The notes under the pieces: model-generated | What the model was told of the DNA's origin: nothing | Database searches by the model: none | The model's input: only the letters and a program-made list of their open reading frames with translations | NCBI GenBank assembly: GCA_012845835.1 | Contig: JABAKD010000027.1 | Coordinates: forward strand, 15,596,073 to 15,660,072 | Direction of reading: 5' to 3' | DNA: 64,000 nt | Source of the DNA: Undaria pinnatifida | Taxonomy: Eukaryota > Sar > Phaeophyceae > Laminariales > Alariaceae | Program-made: the position numbers and the translations under genes | Part shown: positions 1 through 12,300 of the stretch, piece by piece | Layout: the number at the start of each line of letters is the position of its first letter | Numbering within the stretch: the stretch's first letter is position 1

Positions 1-59
1 TTCGAGTGAACCCTTTCCGAGAAATTCAACCCCACCCCAGAAAGATGCTCGCCCCATCT

Positions 60-440
60 CTCCTGCTCAGCGGCAGCATGGTCAGTGCTCACCTACACTG
101 TCTGGATGCTACCATCGAACATATGGATAAGACACCTCCGAGAGCCGCTTTCCTTCAGCGTCCCGCTCAGCAGCGGCTTTAGCACGTGCTGATCTTCACG
201 CCTGAACCCAAACAATACTGCTGATATTCCACGAAAAAAACAGAGGTGCTCACCACATCTTCCTACCTATTCAGCGATAATAGCCTCACACGTGCTTACC
301 TTCACTGTGTAGATGGCTATCACCGGACCTACTCAAACGCCCACGGGAACTGCTTTCCGCAGCTTCTCGTGCTCAACAGCGGTTAGCACGCGTGCACCTT
401 CACGGCCCAACAAAGTACTGCAAAGATGCACTCTATGGAC
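60..440. repeat. Degenerate tandem duplication of a roughly 213 bp unit
   Basis: Two diverged copies in direct orientation. The first starts near 66 (CTCAGCGGCAG) and the second near 280 (TTCAGCGATAA). Both carry the ordered landmarks CACCTACACTG/TACCTTCACTG, a GCTTTCC block and a CAGCGG.TTAGCACG block. No coding potential was recognised. From about 440 to 2534 I see only AT-rich stretches (1505-1650, with AATAATATATAATAACCCATAG-like repeats), one end of a MITE family at 1967-1985 and a dispersed repeat around 1780-1905. Confidence 0.5.
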
Positions 441-1779
441 GGGTTTATCTACATCCTCTATGCATCAGGTCAGGTTGCTTTTTACGACTCCCCTTTATAT
501 TTGCACGCCATCGACGACAGGTGTACTCGAGTCTAATTGCGTGCGAGCACCTCGGTAAAAAAATAGACGGAATGTTGTCGGAAACGAGGTAAGGCTAGAG
601 TTTGGTGTGATGCGTGGGATCCAGCATGCAGGGAGTACATATCGGTCCCATATTTAATGCCAAGGCTTCCAGAGTTCGAAAATACCACCTGGAGTCTCCC
701 CCACCCTTTCGACCGCTCCCTGGGCACGGGGGTGATTGGTGGGACCGTAGTCTATCGACACTCTCAGCCACTGGCACAATTTTTTTACCACCTGCGCTAT
801 GAATTCCCCCCAGCATCGCTCCGGATCGAAAGTGACACCCTGATGGTCAAGAGCAGTTCCGACCGCTTGCGACTCACCCCTTCGACATCCTTCGACGGCA
901 ATGGTTAGGCAAACAGAAACTCGCTGGCTCTATCCACCACAACCAACATAGTCTATACCTGTTTCCGTCTTGCGACTGTTGTTCGCCGTCTTTTGGATGT
1001 CCATCTCGAGGTTTTCATACGGCCGCATAAACTGGCGGGCATCATGGCTACCCGCTGAATATTGTTTTGCTCGTTTTCTTCTCCTGCAGCCCCACGAGGG
1101 GCCATACTCGCTTACATCCTTGACGAAAATCGGCCAGTTGTGCTTGCCCTCGGCGAGCAAAAGTGTGCGTGCCACACCTGGATGGCCAAACGTGCTGTGA
1201 ACCAGCGATCAGCGCAAAGACCTCAGCTAACATCACCCTCGGGATTGCTAACAACTTAGTCTAGTGTCCTCGCCTTCAGCGGCAGAACGCCTTGCTTTCG
1301 TCATCCAGCAGATAGATGCTCTCCTCCCCCATCCCTTAGCGTTGTCTACCACGCCCTCCGTGATGATCGCTTTACTGCCGCTACAGCTGCTATACTTTTG
1401 ACTGCAAGGAGACATTACAATAGGAGCAAGGGCGCAGAATAAGATCCTGAGCTCCTAAAATGAGGATCTCTACTTCGAAGACATTCGTTCGCCCAGCCCG
1501 ACCAACGTTTCTATGCGCTCGAAGATTTTTATTGTTTTTTTTTCTCAACACAAATATTATCTTAAAGTTATCACACTACAATAATATATAATAACCCATA
1601 GACAATAATATATTATAACCCATAGTATAGTTACACTCTTGAGGAGCTCAACCGCTCAACCAATCAGAACGTCAGAACGTCAGAACGCCAGAAACATTTG
1701 TTAACCAAGCAAGTAAGTGCAACCAATCCCTACGGCACTTCTTTTCTCTTCTTTCTTCGCACACTTCTACTTTCCAGCT

Positions 1780-1905
1780 TCTGGACAATCCGTGGTCACA
1801 GGTGTCGTTCCTTCTCCCCCCCGATTCTTGCCTTCAATTTTTATCGCGCATAGGGTTCAGCACTCCCACTGCTCGTCGATTTTTCATCGAGTGTTGCTAA
1901 CTCAC
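1780..1905 (+). repeat. Dispersed repeat, copy 1 (matches 22190-22330 on the other strand)
   Basis: The block containing CAGGTGTCGTTCC and then TTTTATCGCGCATAGGGTTC is found again, inverted, at 22190-22330. The family is unknown; the copies are clearly similar over about 120 bp with small gaps. Confidence 0.5.
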
Positions 1906-2534
1906 GCTCTCGCGCTTTCCGCAAGTCAATTTGTGCACATGAAAAGTCCCAACGAATTTACACGCACTGGCACTATAGAGGGATGGCTCTAAGCTCATCC
2001 ACTTGATCTTCGTACACCAAGCTCCGTGAGGGAACGCCGTCCAATCAATACTGGCCCCTCTGGCCCCCGATATGTCTGACGAGTCGGCGTATCGTTCGGG
2101 AAAACCTTGCTAATGTTCTCAATAAACCTAGGTGTCCTTCCTCCTTCCACTTGTTGGGTGTATAGACTATGCTTTTGTTATCTAACCAGTTTTGGACTCC
2201 CTTCGCTTCCAGCGAACCAAGGGCTCCACCAACAAAGAAAGGCTGCGAAGACTGCTGGCGAAGTTTTCAGTCAGAATATACATCGGTCAAGTCCCCCTAG
2301 TCTCCTCCTCTCGAGTGCCCTTGCGTGTGTGTGCGTGTGCGTGTGCGGGAGCTGCCCCCCCCACTTCATAAGAAGATGTCGTTGCCACACCGCGAGATAC
2401 ACAGGCTCTCTCTTTGCGAGAACCCCGCCTCCTTGCCTAAAGTATGGCAATAATAGTAGTATTAATAGTAGTAGTTGGACCGATTTTGGTTGCCCCTGCC
2501 AGGATATACATGTACGCCAACTTGCTTGGAATTC

Positions 2535-2651
2535 AGGAACAGCCATACCACGTCGATCGCACCACATCCCGCCGCTCTATGAAGTTGAGCGGCGTCGGGC
2601 CAGGCTAGTACCACGGTGGGGGACCACGTGGGAAGCCCTGGTGCTGTTCCT
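2535..2651 (+). rRNA. 5S rRNA-like gene
   Basis: A 117 nt unit begins AGGAACAGC and ends GCTGTTCCT, giving a perfect 9 bp terminal helix I. Inside are the expected 5S landmarks in order: CATACCACG after the first helix, a box-A-like GAAGTTGAGCGGCGTCGGGCC region at about 2581, GCTAGTAC, then a box-C-like GTGGGGGACCACGTGGGAA. A short T run (2651-2653) follows. The G in GAAGTTGAGC, where GAAGTTAAGC is more usual, and the weak terminator leave open a diverged gene or a 5S-derived retroposon, although the intact closing helix argues for a functional fold. No rDNA neighbours are visible. Confidence 0.8.
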
Positions 2652-4199
2652 TTCTGGCCTCAAAGACCTACATGTTGTTAACCTAGCAACGACCTTTTAT
2701 CTGTCATAGGATGCGCCCCGCACCTACTTATTGTCAACTGAATCTCCTCGCGAGGATATGCGAGAATCTCACCTTCTGCCCCGCCCTAGCATACGAACGA
2801 ACGCCAACAATCAACTACACACCGGCAGGGGACCACCTACCTGCCTACAGCAAACAAACACTCCATGTACTAGGTACATGCAACGTTCTCCATACAGCAT
2901 GCTGCAAAAGTAGTAGGGGGCCCATTCAGTGTCGGGGCCAGGACATGAAAAAAAAAACGTTTTCATGTTTAGTACTATTATTATTTTACATTATAGCTGA
3001 CCCAAAAGATCCAAAAACATAACAAAGGGTACATGTCATACGGTACGTATCGTGGGCATCCCGAAAAACGTTTCTGTTATCCTGTTCTACAACTTCTAAT
3101 TGTGTTTGGAGAATATCGCTGTTGTTTGGTCGTACACGGCGTGCAGACCTCTCTGGTCAGCGGCAATCGAAGCTTAATCCTGTGACACCTCAGCAGTTGA
3201 GTGGTCTCTCCATATTGATTGCCGGTATGTGTACTATAGAGGGAAATACCGGCACTATAGCGGGAAAAGCACTACTCTCCACATATTGCCACTACTGAGT
3301 GTTCCCGTCTGTGCCAGTGGTTTCATAAGCACAATAGCGGGCAACCGGCACTACTCAACCGGCGCTGTAAAGGACGTCTACTGTATGGACATCCATGTTG
3401 ATATTATGCCTTCTCGAAAATATGTACCAGGTACCTGGTAGGCGAACGGGCGGGGAAAATGTGGAGAGGGGTTGGTGGTGCTACGAAATCGTAGTGGTGT
3501 GATAGTGACTGTACTTTTTTTTAGTCCCCCCTCTCACCATACACTGCTGTCAATATAGCGGGGCAAGTGTCGGTCTATGGAAACGCAAGTTGAAACGGTG
3601 AAGGCATGGCATACATAATGAAGTTCATGAGGCCAAGGAAGCCTGGGAAACTCGTACCCACATATATGCCTCTTCTAGTTGAATTGTAGAGGGCAGAGAT
3701 CGCATAGATTCGAATTGTAGAGGGTAAACCGCAAAGCTACGCCGCGCGGTAGAGAAGTGAAGGCAAAGACTTGTCATGAACTTATAGGTGTGTGCTAGTA
3801 CGAATGTGTGCCTGTGTGGATGAATGCGGTTTGCACTGGATCGAGTAAATAACGGGCTATTGCGTAACACCTTCCGTTGATCCCGACCCCTCGGTTTGAT
3901 GAGGTTTCGAGACAGCTTTGTTTGGTAGATGTATGAATAAGCTACAGCAGCACACGTCGGGGGGCGGGGAAAACCGCGTGAACAATTTTGAATGGTTTTT
4001 ACAAAGGTCGCCGCGACGCAATGTCTGGAGCTTGGAGGGCTTAAACGAGTGCGGGTACGCGCAAACCTGCAGGAAAGCGCGCATATATAATCACGCCTAT
4101 GTACCTGGTATTATACTATGTGTTTTGATCGTAAGTCTGGGTGAAGTGGCACGAATGCTTGGCGAGGGTGGAGGGGTGTATGAAGGCGTTTCCTCTTGA
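2652..4199. other. No gene recognised; MITE fragment near 3204-3375
   Basis: Nothing coding was recognised. The stretch 3204-3375 contains GCACTATAGCGGGAAA and GCACAATAGCGGGCAACCGGCAC blocks that match the MITE family seen intact at 40945-41088. Two overlapping TACCWGGTA words lie at 3424-3439 and another at 4102. Confidence 0.4.
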
Positions 4200-4468
4200 T
4201 GTAAGGCTATAGGTGGGGACACAGAGTGCCCCCTGCAGGTCTGCCAATTGAGCAGGTCCTCGGAGAGTACTCACTTTCATTTCCTTCGTAGAGACGTTGC
4301 TTTATTCGATTCCATCAGAGTCCCGGATAGCTTCTGAGATCGGAGGCACGTGCCTCCGATCTATTTCCTAACTTTCCCGAATATAAAACGCCAATCTTAT
4401 CATACGAAACCCATCCAAATGATATCAAACTCGGACACTTACAGGCCTTTCGAGGCCGTATCTTAACA
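4200..4468 (-). repeat. TRIM LTR (3' LTR in element sense)
   Basis: This 269 bp terminal repeat contains a perfect 26 bp palindrome at 4337-4362, centred on GGCACGTGCC, and a GGCCTTTCGAGGCC hairpin near its outer end. It matches 4910-5179, 44515-44784, 53546-53799 and 53834-54093. Confidence 0.85.
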
Positions 4469-4909
4469 CTAGCCCACCCTGAGGAGCCGCATATGCAGAA
4501 ATATGGGAGATTCGGGGAAACTTTGATTCTACGAACTAAACCATGAGTCGAGGATGCGGCTCCTCGAAACCCACTCCCACACATCTAACGGTCTGGCTAT
4601 GGAGCCAGGAACACGCGAAGAAAAGCAGTTGAAAGAAACGCAGACCCTTCAACAAGGCAAAAGTCACCCATCAAAAACCTGCCGCGTGCCGCCGGTGTGG
4701 CGGGGGGGGGCAGAAAATGCTCTAGAACCTGTCGCATACCGCCGGTGTGGCGGGGGGGGCAGGAAAGGCTCTACGGCAAACCAATCACAGAAAAGGTACT
4801 ATGGCGAGGCGAGCTCTCGTCGATATGGAGGGGAACACAGGCGCTAACACAAGAGAGAAGTCATGCGAAAAAACTCCCGCGGGCCATCGGTTCTGCCGAC
4901 GACGCCATT

Positions 4910-5179
4910 TGTAAGGTTATAGGGTGGGGACACAGAGTGCCCCCTGCAGGTCTGTCAATTGAGCAGGTCCTCGGAGAGTACTCAATTTATTCGCCTTCGT
5001 AGAGACGTTGCTTTATTCGATTCCACCAGAGCCCAAGATAGCTTCTGAGATCGGAGGCACGTTCCTTCGATCTATTTCCTAACTTTCCCGAATATAAAAC
5101 GCCAATCTTATCATACGAAACCCATCCAAATGATCTCAAACTCGAATACTTACAGGCCTTTCGAGGCCGTATCTTAACC
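4910..5179 (-). repeat. TRIM LTR (5' LTR in element sense)
   Basis: This is the second copy of the terminal repeat. The primer-binding site follows immediately on the - strand (4893-4907). The 26 bp palindrome of the partner is damaged here (GGCACGTTCC). Confidence 0.85.
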
Positions 5180-6379
5180 CTTCTGTGACTCCAAGGGGGT
5201 TTTTGTGATCATAAAAAATGATCAATTCTCGTATTTTTCACCGGACAGACCGGTCTGTTCAGCCCGGGGATAAAAAAAGACATCCCCGAACTCGAACGCA
5301 GGGCGTTGTATATAGCAACGAACGCACACACGCACACCTGGCAAAACCCCTGGACTCGGCCTACAGGGGTACGCCGGTAGCCGCATGAAGCCTGCACGCC
5401 GCCTGGGGTCCTCAGCTGTGAGATCTTACGCCTTCCCAAGCCCGCGGCTGTCTGGGGCGTTTTCAGAGAAGTACAGAAGTACGCTATTCCCGCAGGGCGC
5501 TTCGACGCTGATTTAGGGATCGTTTTTTGTGATCATTTTGACATACTGAATTTTGACTGCTCTCAGGGCGTGGGACCACCCGACAAGGGTGAAAATTGCA
5601 TGGAGCGAATGATGTTCTGAGGGCCGAGGGACCTTTCTAGTGTAAGGACAGACGTCCCCAGCGTGTTACCGGGAGGCGACACGGCCGGGGTGCGAGTTTA
5701 GCTGAGGGCTGCACTTCTACTCAAGAAGTCTCTTCTTGGGCGAAGAAACGCGCCGCGTCTGCTGTGCGGACCCAACTTTTTTGTGGCAGTCTCGGCGCGC
5801 GCGCGGGCTGCGGGACTAGCGGGCTGCGAAGAGCCTAGTCCCAGAGGGGTTAACATTGAGCTATTAATATATTCCTGGGGTAACAAAAATACCTTATTAT
5901 CGACGCCTACGAAGAAGGGCTGCCTACGAGTGAAGTATCCGGGTAAAAGGGCCATTAATTACCCAGCCAGGGTTAAGCTTACTAACAGTGGAGCGCAGGA
6001 GGTAGTAGAATCCGCCACGCTCCACTGGAAAGATATAGAGGCTGGCATTGGTTATTGTATTGATAGCCAAAAAACGCACGGCAGTAGGATACCTCCTGCT
6101 ATGATGTGTTTTGGGGGCGAGTCGCGGTGAAATGGGCCGAGAACTTGGTGAGGGTGGAGGGTCGCAAGAGTATGTTAACTAAGCTATATCCAGGGGTCAA
6201 AATTAATCTCGCCGTCGACGCCCAATGTGAAGATGTTGCTACCCTACTGGGCGACCTGGGTAAAGATTTATCGCTTACCCAGTCTAGGATAAGGTTTACA
6301 ACACGTGTACACAGTAGTGAGTAGTAAAACAAAAATGTCACCACGTTCCACCAGAAAGACGGAGAGGCTGGTATCAATG
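5180..6379. other. No confident gene
   Basis: Open frames at 5783-6130 and 6106-6324 (+) read somewhat protein-like (for example NLAVDAQCEDVATLLGDLG) but have no recognised domain, start context or splice structure. Confidence 0.3.
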
Positions 6380-6569
6380 CAGTGGATACCCCAACTCAAG
6401 AGAGGGTGAGGTAAGAGAAGAGTACAGGTAAGAGAGGGAACATTGGCTTAAACCAAAACATGGAGTTACTTGGGATTAGTGTGGACAGTGGTACAGTTAA
6501 GAGCGGATGCTAGTCAAGAGAGGTAGTTTGGGCTCGAACCATACCTCTCTTAACTCGGGGTATCAACTG
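6380..6569. mobile_element. MITE, about 190 bp, with roughly 26 bp inverted ends
   Basis: The left end CAGTGGATACCCCAACTCAA and the reverse complement of the right end, CAGTTGATACCCCGAGTTAA, both followed by GAGAGG, are near-identical terminal inverted repeats. No ORF lies inside. The superfamily is not assignable from the ends. Confidence 0.6.
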
Positions 6570-7130
6570 TGTTAAGAAAAGGCACGGCATGCGGTCAACC
6601 GTATAGGTTGGTGACTGCCGTTTTTTCTGCCGCACATTTTTTCTCTCTTGGGCATGTTTTTGTGCTTCTCGACTCTCTGTGAAAGACAGACGCTCGTGTG
6701 CAAGCAGACAGAAAGTAGTGCGACCCCCTCCCGGTCTTACTCCAACCTTCCCGCTATTTCGTTCCGTGATCCTACGTGTTCCCCTACTCAAGAAGAGTGT
6801 CGATAGAAGCAGTCTGAGAGCTGGGAGATGGCTCAGGCATACGATCCTCAGGCTGCGTGGGACCACGGGAATGCAGGCAGCAGTCTTTGTATCGTGTTGA
6901 CGATCTTGGGCACGTTTAGGAGGAGGTTGAGTCATTTTGCGCGCAACAAGCCATGTCGCCCGCGTACTCGGGAACTACTAGATGGTGTTCATATGTCTTC
7001 GCAGGCCAATGAGGCGGGAGTTTCCATTTTGTTAGGAATGATAGAAACTCGAATGAAGTAGGAGTTGCTGCTCCACAATGAACAATGCACTTGCGACTCC
7101 ACTCTGTCACATGGTGTCTAGTCCGAGCGT

Positions 7131-7375
7131 CGAGCATAACATGGTGTCAAATCCGACAATAAAACATAACATGGTGTCCAATTTTGAGAATCGAACATAA
7201 CATAGTGTCAAATCCGACAATAAAACATAACATGGTGTCCAATTTGAGAATCGAACTTAACATGGTGTACTATACGAGAATCGAAGACAACATGATGTCC
7301 GATCCGAGATTTGAACAAAACAAGGTGTCCAATCCAAGAATCCAACATAACATGGTGTCCGATCTGAGTCTAGCA
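7131..7375. repeat. Minisatellite, about 27 bp unit
   Basis: About nine tandem units of the form ACATGGTGTCCAATYYGAGAATCGA.. occur with mixed variants. The flanks 6570-7130 and 7376-9151 contain nothing I recognise as a gene. Confidence 0.75.
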
Positions 7376-9151
7376 CTCCCGGCATGAAACATGCACGCAT
7401 AGCTCGACTCTGGAGTACTATGTTCTGAACTAGGTTCTGAAAAATCAATGTAATGGATAATTATGAATTACCAGGTACCTGGGACGCGGTAAATCGATTC
7501 GGCAGAAACAAGTCCTTGCAATAACGACAACTTATTCCGGTAGCGAACGAAAAATAAACGGCAACTGCAGCAAGGTCGGCAACGGGGGGAGTATCGTGAT
7601 CGATCTGGAACGACCCTAGCCTGACGGAGGAAGTTGCATGCTTGACTCCATTTTATTTTGGGGGCAAACGACATATTTAAATCAAATAAATAGACTATGC
7701 GCGGGGTGATGCGGTCTATCCGTTGGGCTTGACGCGATGTCCGGTGGAGGGGTTTTGCACGTAGGCCCGCCAAAATAACAGAGGCCAGCAAGCGCTGCGG
7801 GTGGGCCTTGGCTCGTGTCATCAGCAGGAGGATAGAGGACAGAAAAGGAAAGCCTCTGTCCGCGCCTGGAGGATGTGTTTTTGTTGCTGCCATCGCTGTT
7901 TGGCATGTCTATCAAGGCGAGGAAAGTACCCAGAGCCTTCATGCTCCTAACTCTCGACTATGCCGTTAGGCGATTGGCGTGCACACGAATCGATCGATAG
8001 GAATAAAAAACGGCCACAATCGACGAGGCGTTGATGGTATTATACACGACAACAAGAACACACCTACGTGAACAGACGGTATTTGGTGTGAAGGCCTTAA
8101 GAGCATGCAAATACTTCAGAGTACCGCCGATGCGATGCTATCGTGTGGGGGATGGTGTGCGTGTTACGTGGGTGTGGGCGAGCAAAGAAAGTACGGATTT
8201 CCACAAGGGCCTGTAGTGAAGCATGAATGCTGAATTTTTCTTCAAGATGTTACAATAGGTTTATTACGAAAAGGTTATTAAAAAAGCAACTAAAATAAAA
8301 TTGTCAGAAAAACTAATTTCCGAGAGTCGAAACTGAAGATCAAACTCCAAGGTGAACTATTTTCCGGACACAAAATAGGTTAATTGAACTATTTTTTTTG
8401 GACTGACGGCTAAGGAGCTAACCGTAGACCCTACCTCCCTCCTCGTATTATTGGGGACGTGTTATCATCCGGCTCGGATGTTGTCCCGAGACAATGCTAT
8501 GTTTTGCGTGCCAAGGTTAGTGAGGCGACCTCTACCCACAGAGGCCACAAGATACGCGTACGACATGCCAAAGAAAAACACAACGCCGTAGTTTTTTGTC
8601 TGTTTGTTTATTCAACATGTTGCCACCTTGGTAATTGCACAGTTCATCGTTTGCATTTCACGAGGCATATACAGCAGTGACAATGGGCTCTTCGCGCGCT
8701 ACTACTATTTAATAGTGCGCTTTCCACTTTCTAACGCGTGCATGCCTAAAACCTCTGCCTGCTGCTTATTTTTTAGCATTGCCTAGTGCCTACTTACTGC
8801 CTAAGACATGTTCTCATCGCCTACTATTAACCCTGTTGGGAGCAAGGTAGAGCGACCGAAAAATCGACACTGCGGTCTTGTCGACCTTGTGCGACGAGCC
8901 AGTAACAATAAAAATGTCATCTTGCTGCCCGCATGTTGCACTTCGGAAACATTCAACTATTTCAGTAGCCCGGGCTTTTACGTTTGGCAGATTTTGACAT
9001 CGTAATTGGTTTCGACGCTGTTCCCCTTTGAAGTCCCAAGAACGGTTGATAGGTGCCGCCTGTCTACATACTGCCAAAAATAGTATTGCATAAATAGCAT
9101 TAACTATATATCAAACATAGCATACGGTACCCGAAGCCAGGATGACACGAT

Positions 9152-9310
9152 TCACAAGGCGTCGGACTCCCGGACTGCAGCTGCAAAGGAGCCACCCCGT
9201 GCGAGCAAATCATCCCACGCCCCCGCCTCCGAAACGCTTCCACCCTCCAACAAAACCGACATATCAGCCCATCTCCCGATGGACAGGTCTTGACTAGCCA
9301 CCAGTACCAC
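9152..9310 (-). CDS. ABC transporter exon k (H-loop position, C terminus)
   Basis: Acceptor ATTCATAG|GTG; the exon is 159 nt and ends in TGA. It starts VVLVASQDLSIGRWADMSVL; the usual THRLS-type His is Gln. It continues with EGGSVSEAGAWDDLLARGG and a short hydrophobic tail. It closes the frame in phase with exon j. Confidence 0.85.
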   Translation of the reverse strand: MVLVASQDLSIGRWADMSVLLEGGSVSEAGAWDDLLARGGSFAAAVRESDAL

Positions 9311-12300
9311 CTATGAATGCAGGACATAAGAAAACAGTACCAGATGCACAATAATCAGCACATAACACGCAGTACACAATAAACAACACACCCGTAAACA
9401 TTACAAAAACGGGTACTATACACACACCATGCAGAACCCCGTGCATAAAGCGTCTCGACATTGCCTTTGGTTGGGCGTGCTACAATAACAACCGCGAAAT
9501 ATATTGCACGCCATTTCTAAGTACGTTATTCCCGAAACGTGGATGCCGTTCGAAATTCCAAACGGACAAAAACAGGCAGCAGTGATGTGATGATCCGTCG
9601 ACAACGATGCTAAGCGCAACGGGGGCTATCTCGTATGGCCAGAGAATAACGATCGGAGAAGAAAAGAGCCGAGGTGGAGGGTTTCAACACCACCGGGCAC
9701 CGGACACGGGAGGCGATGCCGGCACTACACGCGACTGATTCTACGATAGCCCCCCCCCAAACCAGCTATTTTCTTTAACGAACGTTTCATGGCTGCTTGA
9801 CACGAGGAATGATGCTATATGAATAAAATATCTTCATGCATTTCCTTGGTTGCAAAGGACTAGCAGTACTATCGAACGACGACACCGGGGTGGCAAGGGG
9901 CACTGTATTTCAGGAGATACGGCCGGGAGCTGGTTTTAAAACCGGTGATTTCGTTAAAAAAAGTTGGGAAGGCTACCGTATAACGACTCACGCCATAACA
10001 CCATCACATGTGACGCAATACAGTCTGTTATGGTAATGCCCTGAGAGCCTAGCAAGGCGTAGGATCTTGAATGTGGATATCGGATAAAACGGGGTTTTGC
10101 TGGCGAGGTTTTTGACTATCCCGCCCTCGACTCCAGCGTTTTCGCAACAAAAAACGTTATTTCTCCGTAATTCCCCGTTTTCATTTTTCTGTTTCCTTTG
10201 TATCCATTCCCCGCGTTAATCTGAGGAAAGTGATATCTCTCGCGTCTGTCGATTCCGCCATTACCGCCGGATTTTCTGCAGTCCGTTTCCCGTCTTCGGC
10301 TCTCCGGTTTCGGTTTTCTGCTTTAGCATTTTTGTGAGGCTTCGTAGCCTCGCAGGGTAGAGGTGTGGGCATGATTTTTGAAGAGCAGCATCTGCGGTCA
10401 TGTTCTAGACCGTGGAACCGGTGCTTTTCCGAATTTTCCATATTTCTGCATATACGGCTCATCAGGGTGGGTAAGAGTGTTATGGTATTGCCTTGTGAGT
10501 CTAGCAATGCGTATGATCTAGGATGTGGATATGGGATAAAAAGGGCTTCGCATGCCTTGGAACGCGTGTGCGTATAGGAAAAAGGGGATGGTTATCTTGC
10601 ACCATATGGGCATATTGACCCTTTCATCCGTGACTGACCGGAAATAGTACAAAGAGATTCTCTCAGACAGGTGAGCGAACATCGTGGAACCTGCTCAGTA
10701 TAAAGACCTGCAAGACGGTGGCCAGTGTCTGTTATCAGGCCACGTCTTCTTAAACCACCGCATCCACCGCCTTGTTATCCATCATGGGGGTGAGAGGTGA
10801 GGGCTACACATACCTGTCCGGTCGCACGGGCGTGAGCCCCCAGAGTGGCCAGCATTCGGTACGCGTCAGAGGGGCAGACGCCCTTAAAAGGCTCGTCCAG
10901 AACCAGAAGCTTGGCCACGTCCGCGCGCATGAGAAACCTTGCGAGCTGCAGCCTCTGCCATTCGCCCTCCGACAGCCCAGACCTTTTCCAGAAAACATAA
11001 ACATCGCGGTAAACTCTTTTAATTCCGAAAAAATTATCTCCCACTAATTCCAAGTGTTCGTGCCCAAAAACGTGGGTGCAATTCTTAAAAGATGAATAAG
11101 AAAAAATTGTTGAAACATTGAGAAGAGTCGAAACGGAATAAATCCCACATGGTCAAAGAAAAAACGGACAAAAAGCTAAACAAAAGAAAAATGAACAAAT
11201 CGGACAAAAATCGGAACACACACAAGCAAGGGAGTCAAAAGACGCAAGGTAAAAATAAATAACAACACCTAACAAAGCAACCCACCAAACACAACAAAGC
11301 GGCCAACCAAAGCACCTACAGCAATCAACCCAAACAAAGCAACCAAAGCAACCAAAAGCAATCAAAGCAACCAAACCAGCCCAACCCGAGCAAAACAAAG
11401 CAAAAGCGACATCCTCACCTCCCCATTGCCTTCTCCCCAACCCCACCAGCCGCCGCAGCCGCCGCAGGCCCCCCTGCATCCTCCAACAAGGTATCATACC
11501 CGAACGGTAATGTGTCAATAATCGCGTCGGCTCCGCTTAGCCCCGCCGCCCTCCCCCACAGCTGTCGGTTAGAAAACTCCGAGGCATCCCCCGCGCCGAT
11601 GTTTTCTCCCGCGGTGAGCGCGAAACGCCCGGAAACCTGCAAAAAAGGCAGCGCGTACAGGGTTTTCAACCACCGAGGTACGGGACGCGGGGGCGGAAAA
11701 CCACCAAAGTTAAAACTCACATAAACAATGGCATAAATGCGAGAGGCTATACGCAGAAGTTTGCAATATTTCATGGGGTTTGTTACAGGGAATGGCATGT
11801 ATAAATATCGCTAAAACGTGATCTAGCCCCTAGTGGACAGTGCCCAGAGCAATTATTGTGCATATAGGAGGATGAGCGCACGTTGGAGAAAATATTTGCA
11901 GACCGCACGAGCATGATGCCCTACTGCAGCTGTAAGGCTAGCAGCGATATAGCACTATTGTTGTTTCGAACACAGAAACAGACAAAAATAGAAAGAGGTG
12001 GAGGGGGGGGGGGGGGGGAGGGGGGGTGCACGAGCAACGGCGCTACCGTAGCTGCCAGGCTGTTCTTGCTTTCAGCCATCCAAAACAGTTATCATAAAAA
12101 AGGTAAAGGAAGGGGGTAGGGCAAATAAAAACTGACCTGGCTGAGCCACGCAACTCGCTCCCGATAAGCCCCCATCTCCCACTCCCCAATCGGCCTGCCC
12201 TGAAACATCGCTTCCCCCCGGTCGGCCTTGACCATCCCCAACACCACCTGTAGTAATGCCGTCTGACGTCATGGAAACCCAAGGGGCACAGCGCCAAAGC

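Larger units (their letters stand above)
4200..5179 (-). mobile_element. TRIM: miniature LTR retrotransposon, complete
   Basis: Two direct repeats of about 270 bp (4200-4468 and 4910-5179) flank a 441 bp interior with no credible protein gene. Read on the - strand the LTR starts TGTTAAGATACGG (one end mutated to GG) and ends CCTTACA. Two bases after the 5' LTR is TGGCGTCGTCGGCAG (4893-4907), which fits a primer-binding site complementary to a tRNA 3' end with CCA. A purine-rich AGGGTGGGCTAG sits directly before the 3' LTR. The LTR holds a TATA-like TTTATATTC and AATAAA. The interior carries two copies of a roughly 48 bp GC-rich unit (near 4676-4775). Lack of gag/pol makes it non-autonomous. 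Confidence 0.85.

Noticed and set aside
7131..7375. CRISPR-like array
   Set aside because: The units are contiguous 27 bp minisatellite repeats with no unique spacers, in a eukaryotic context.
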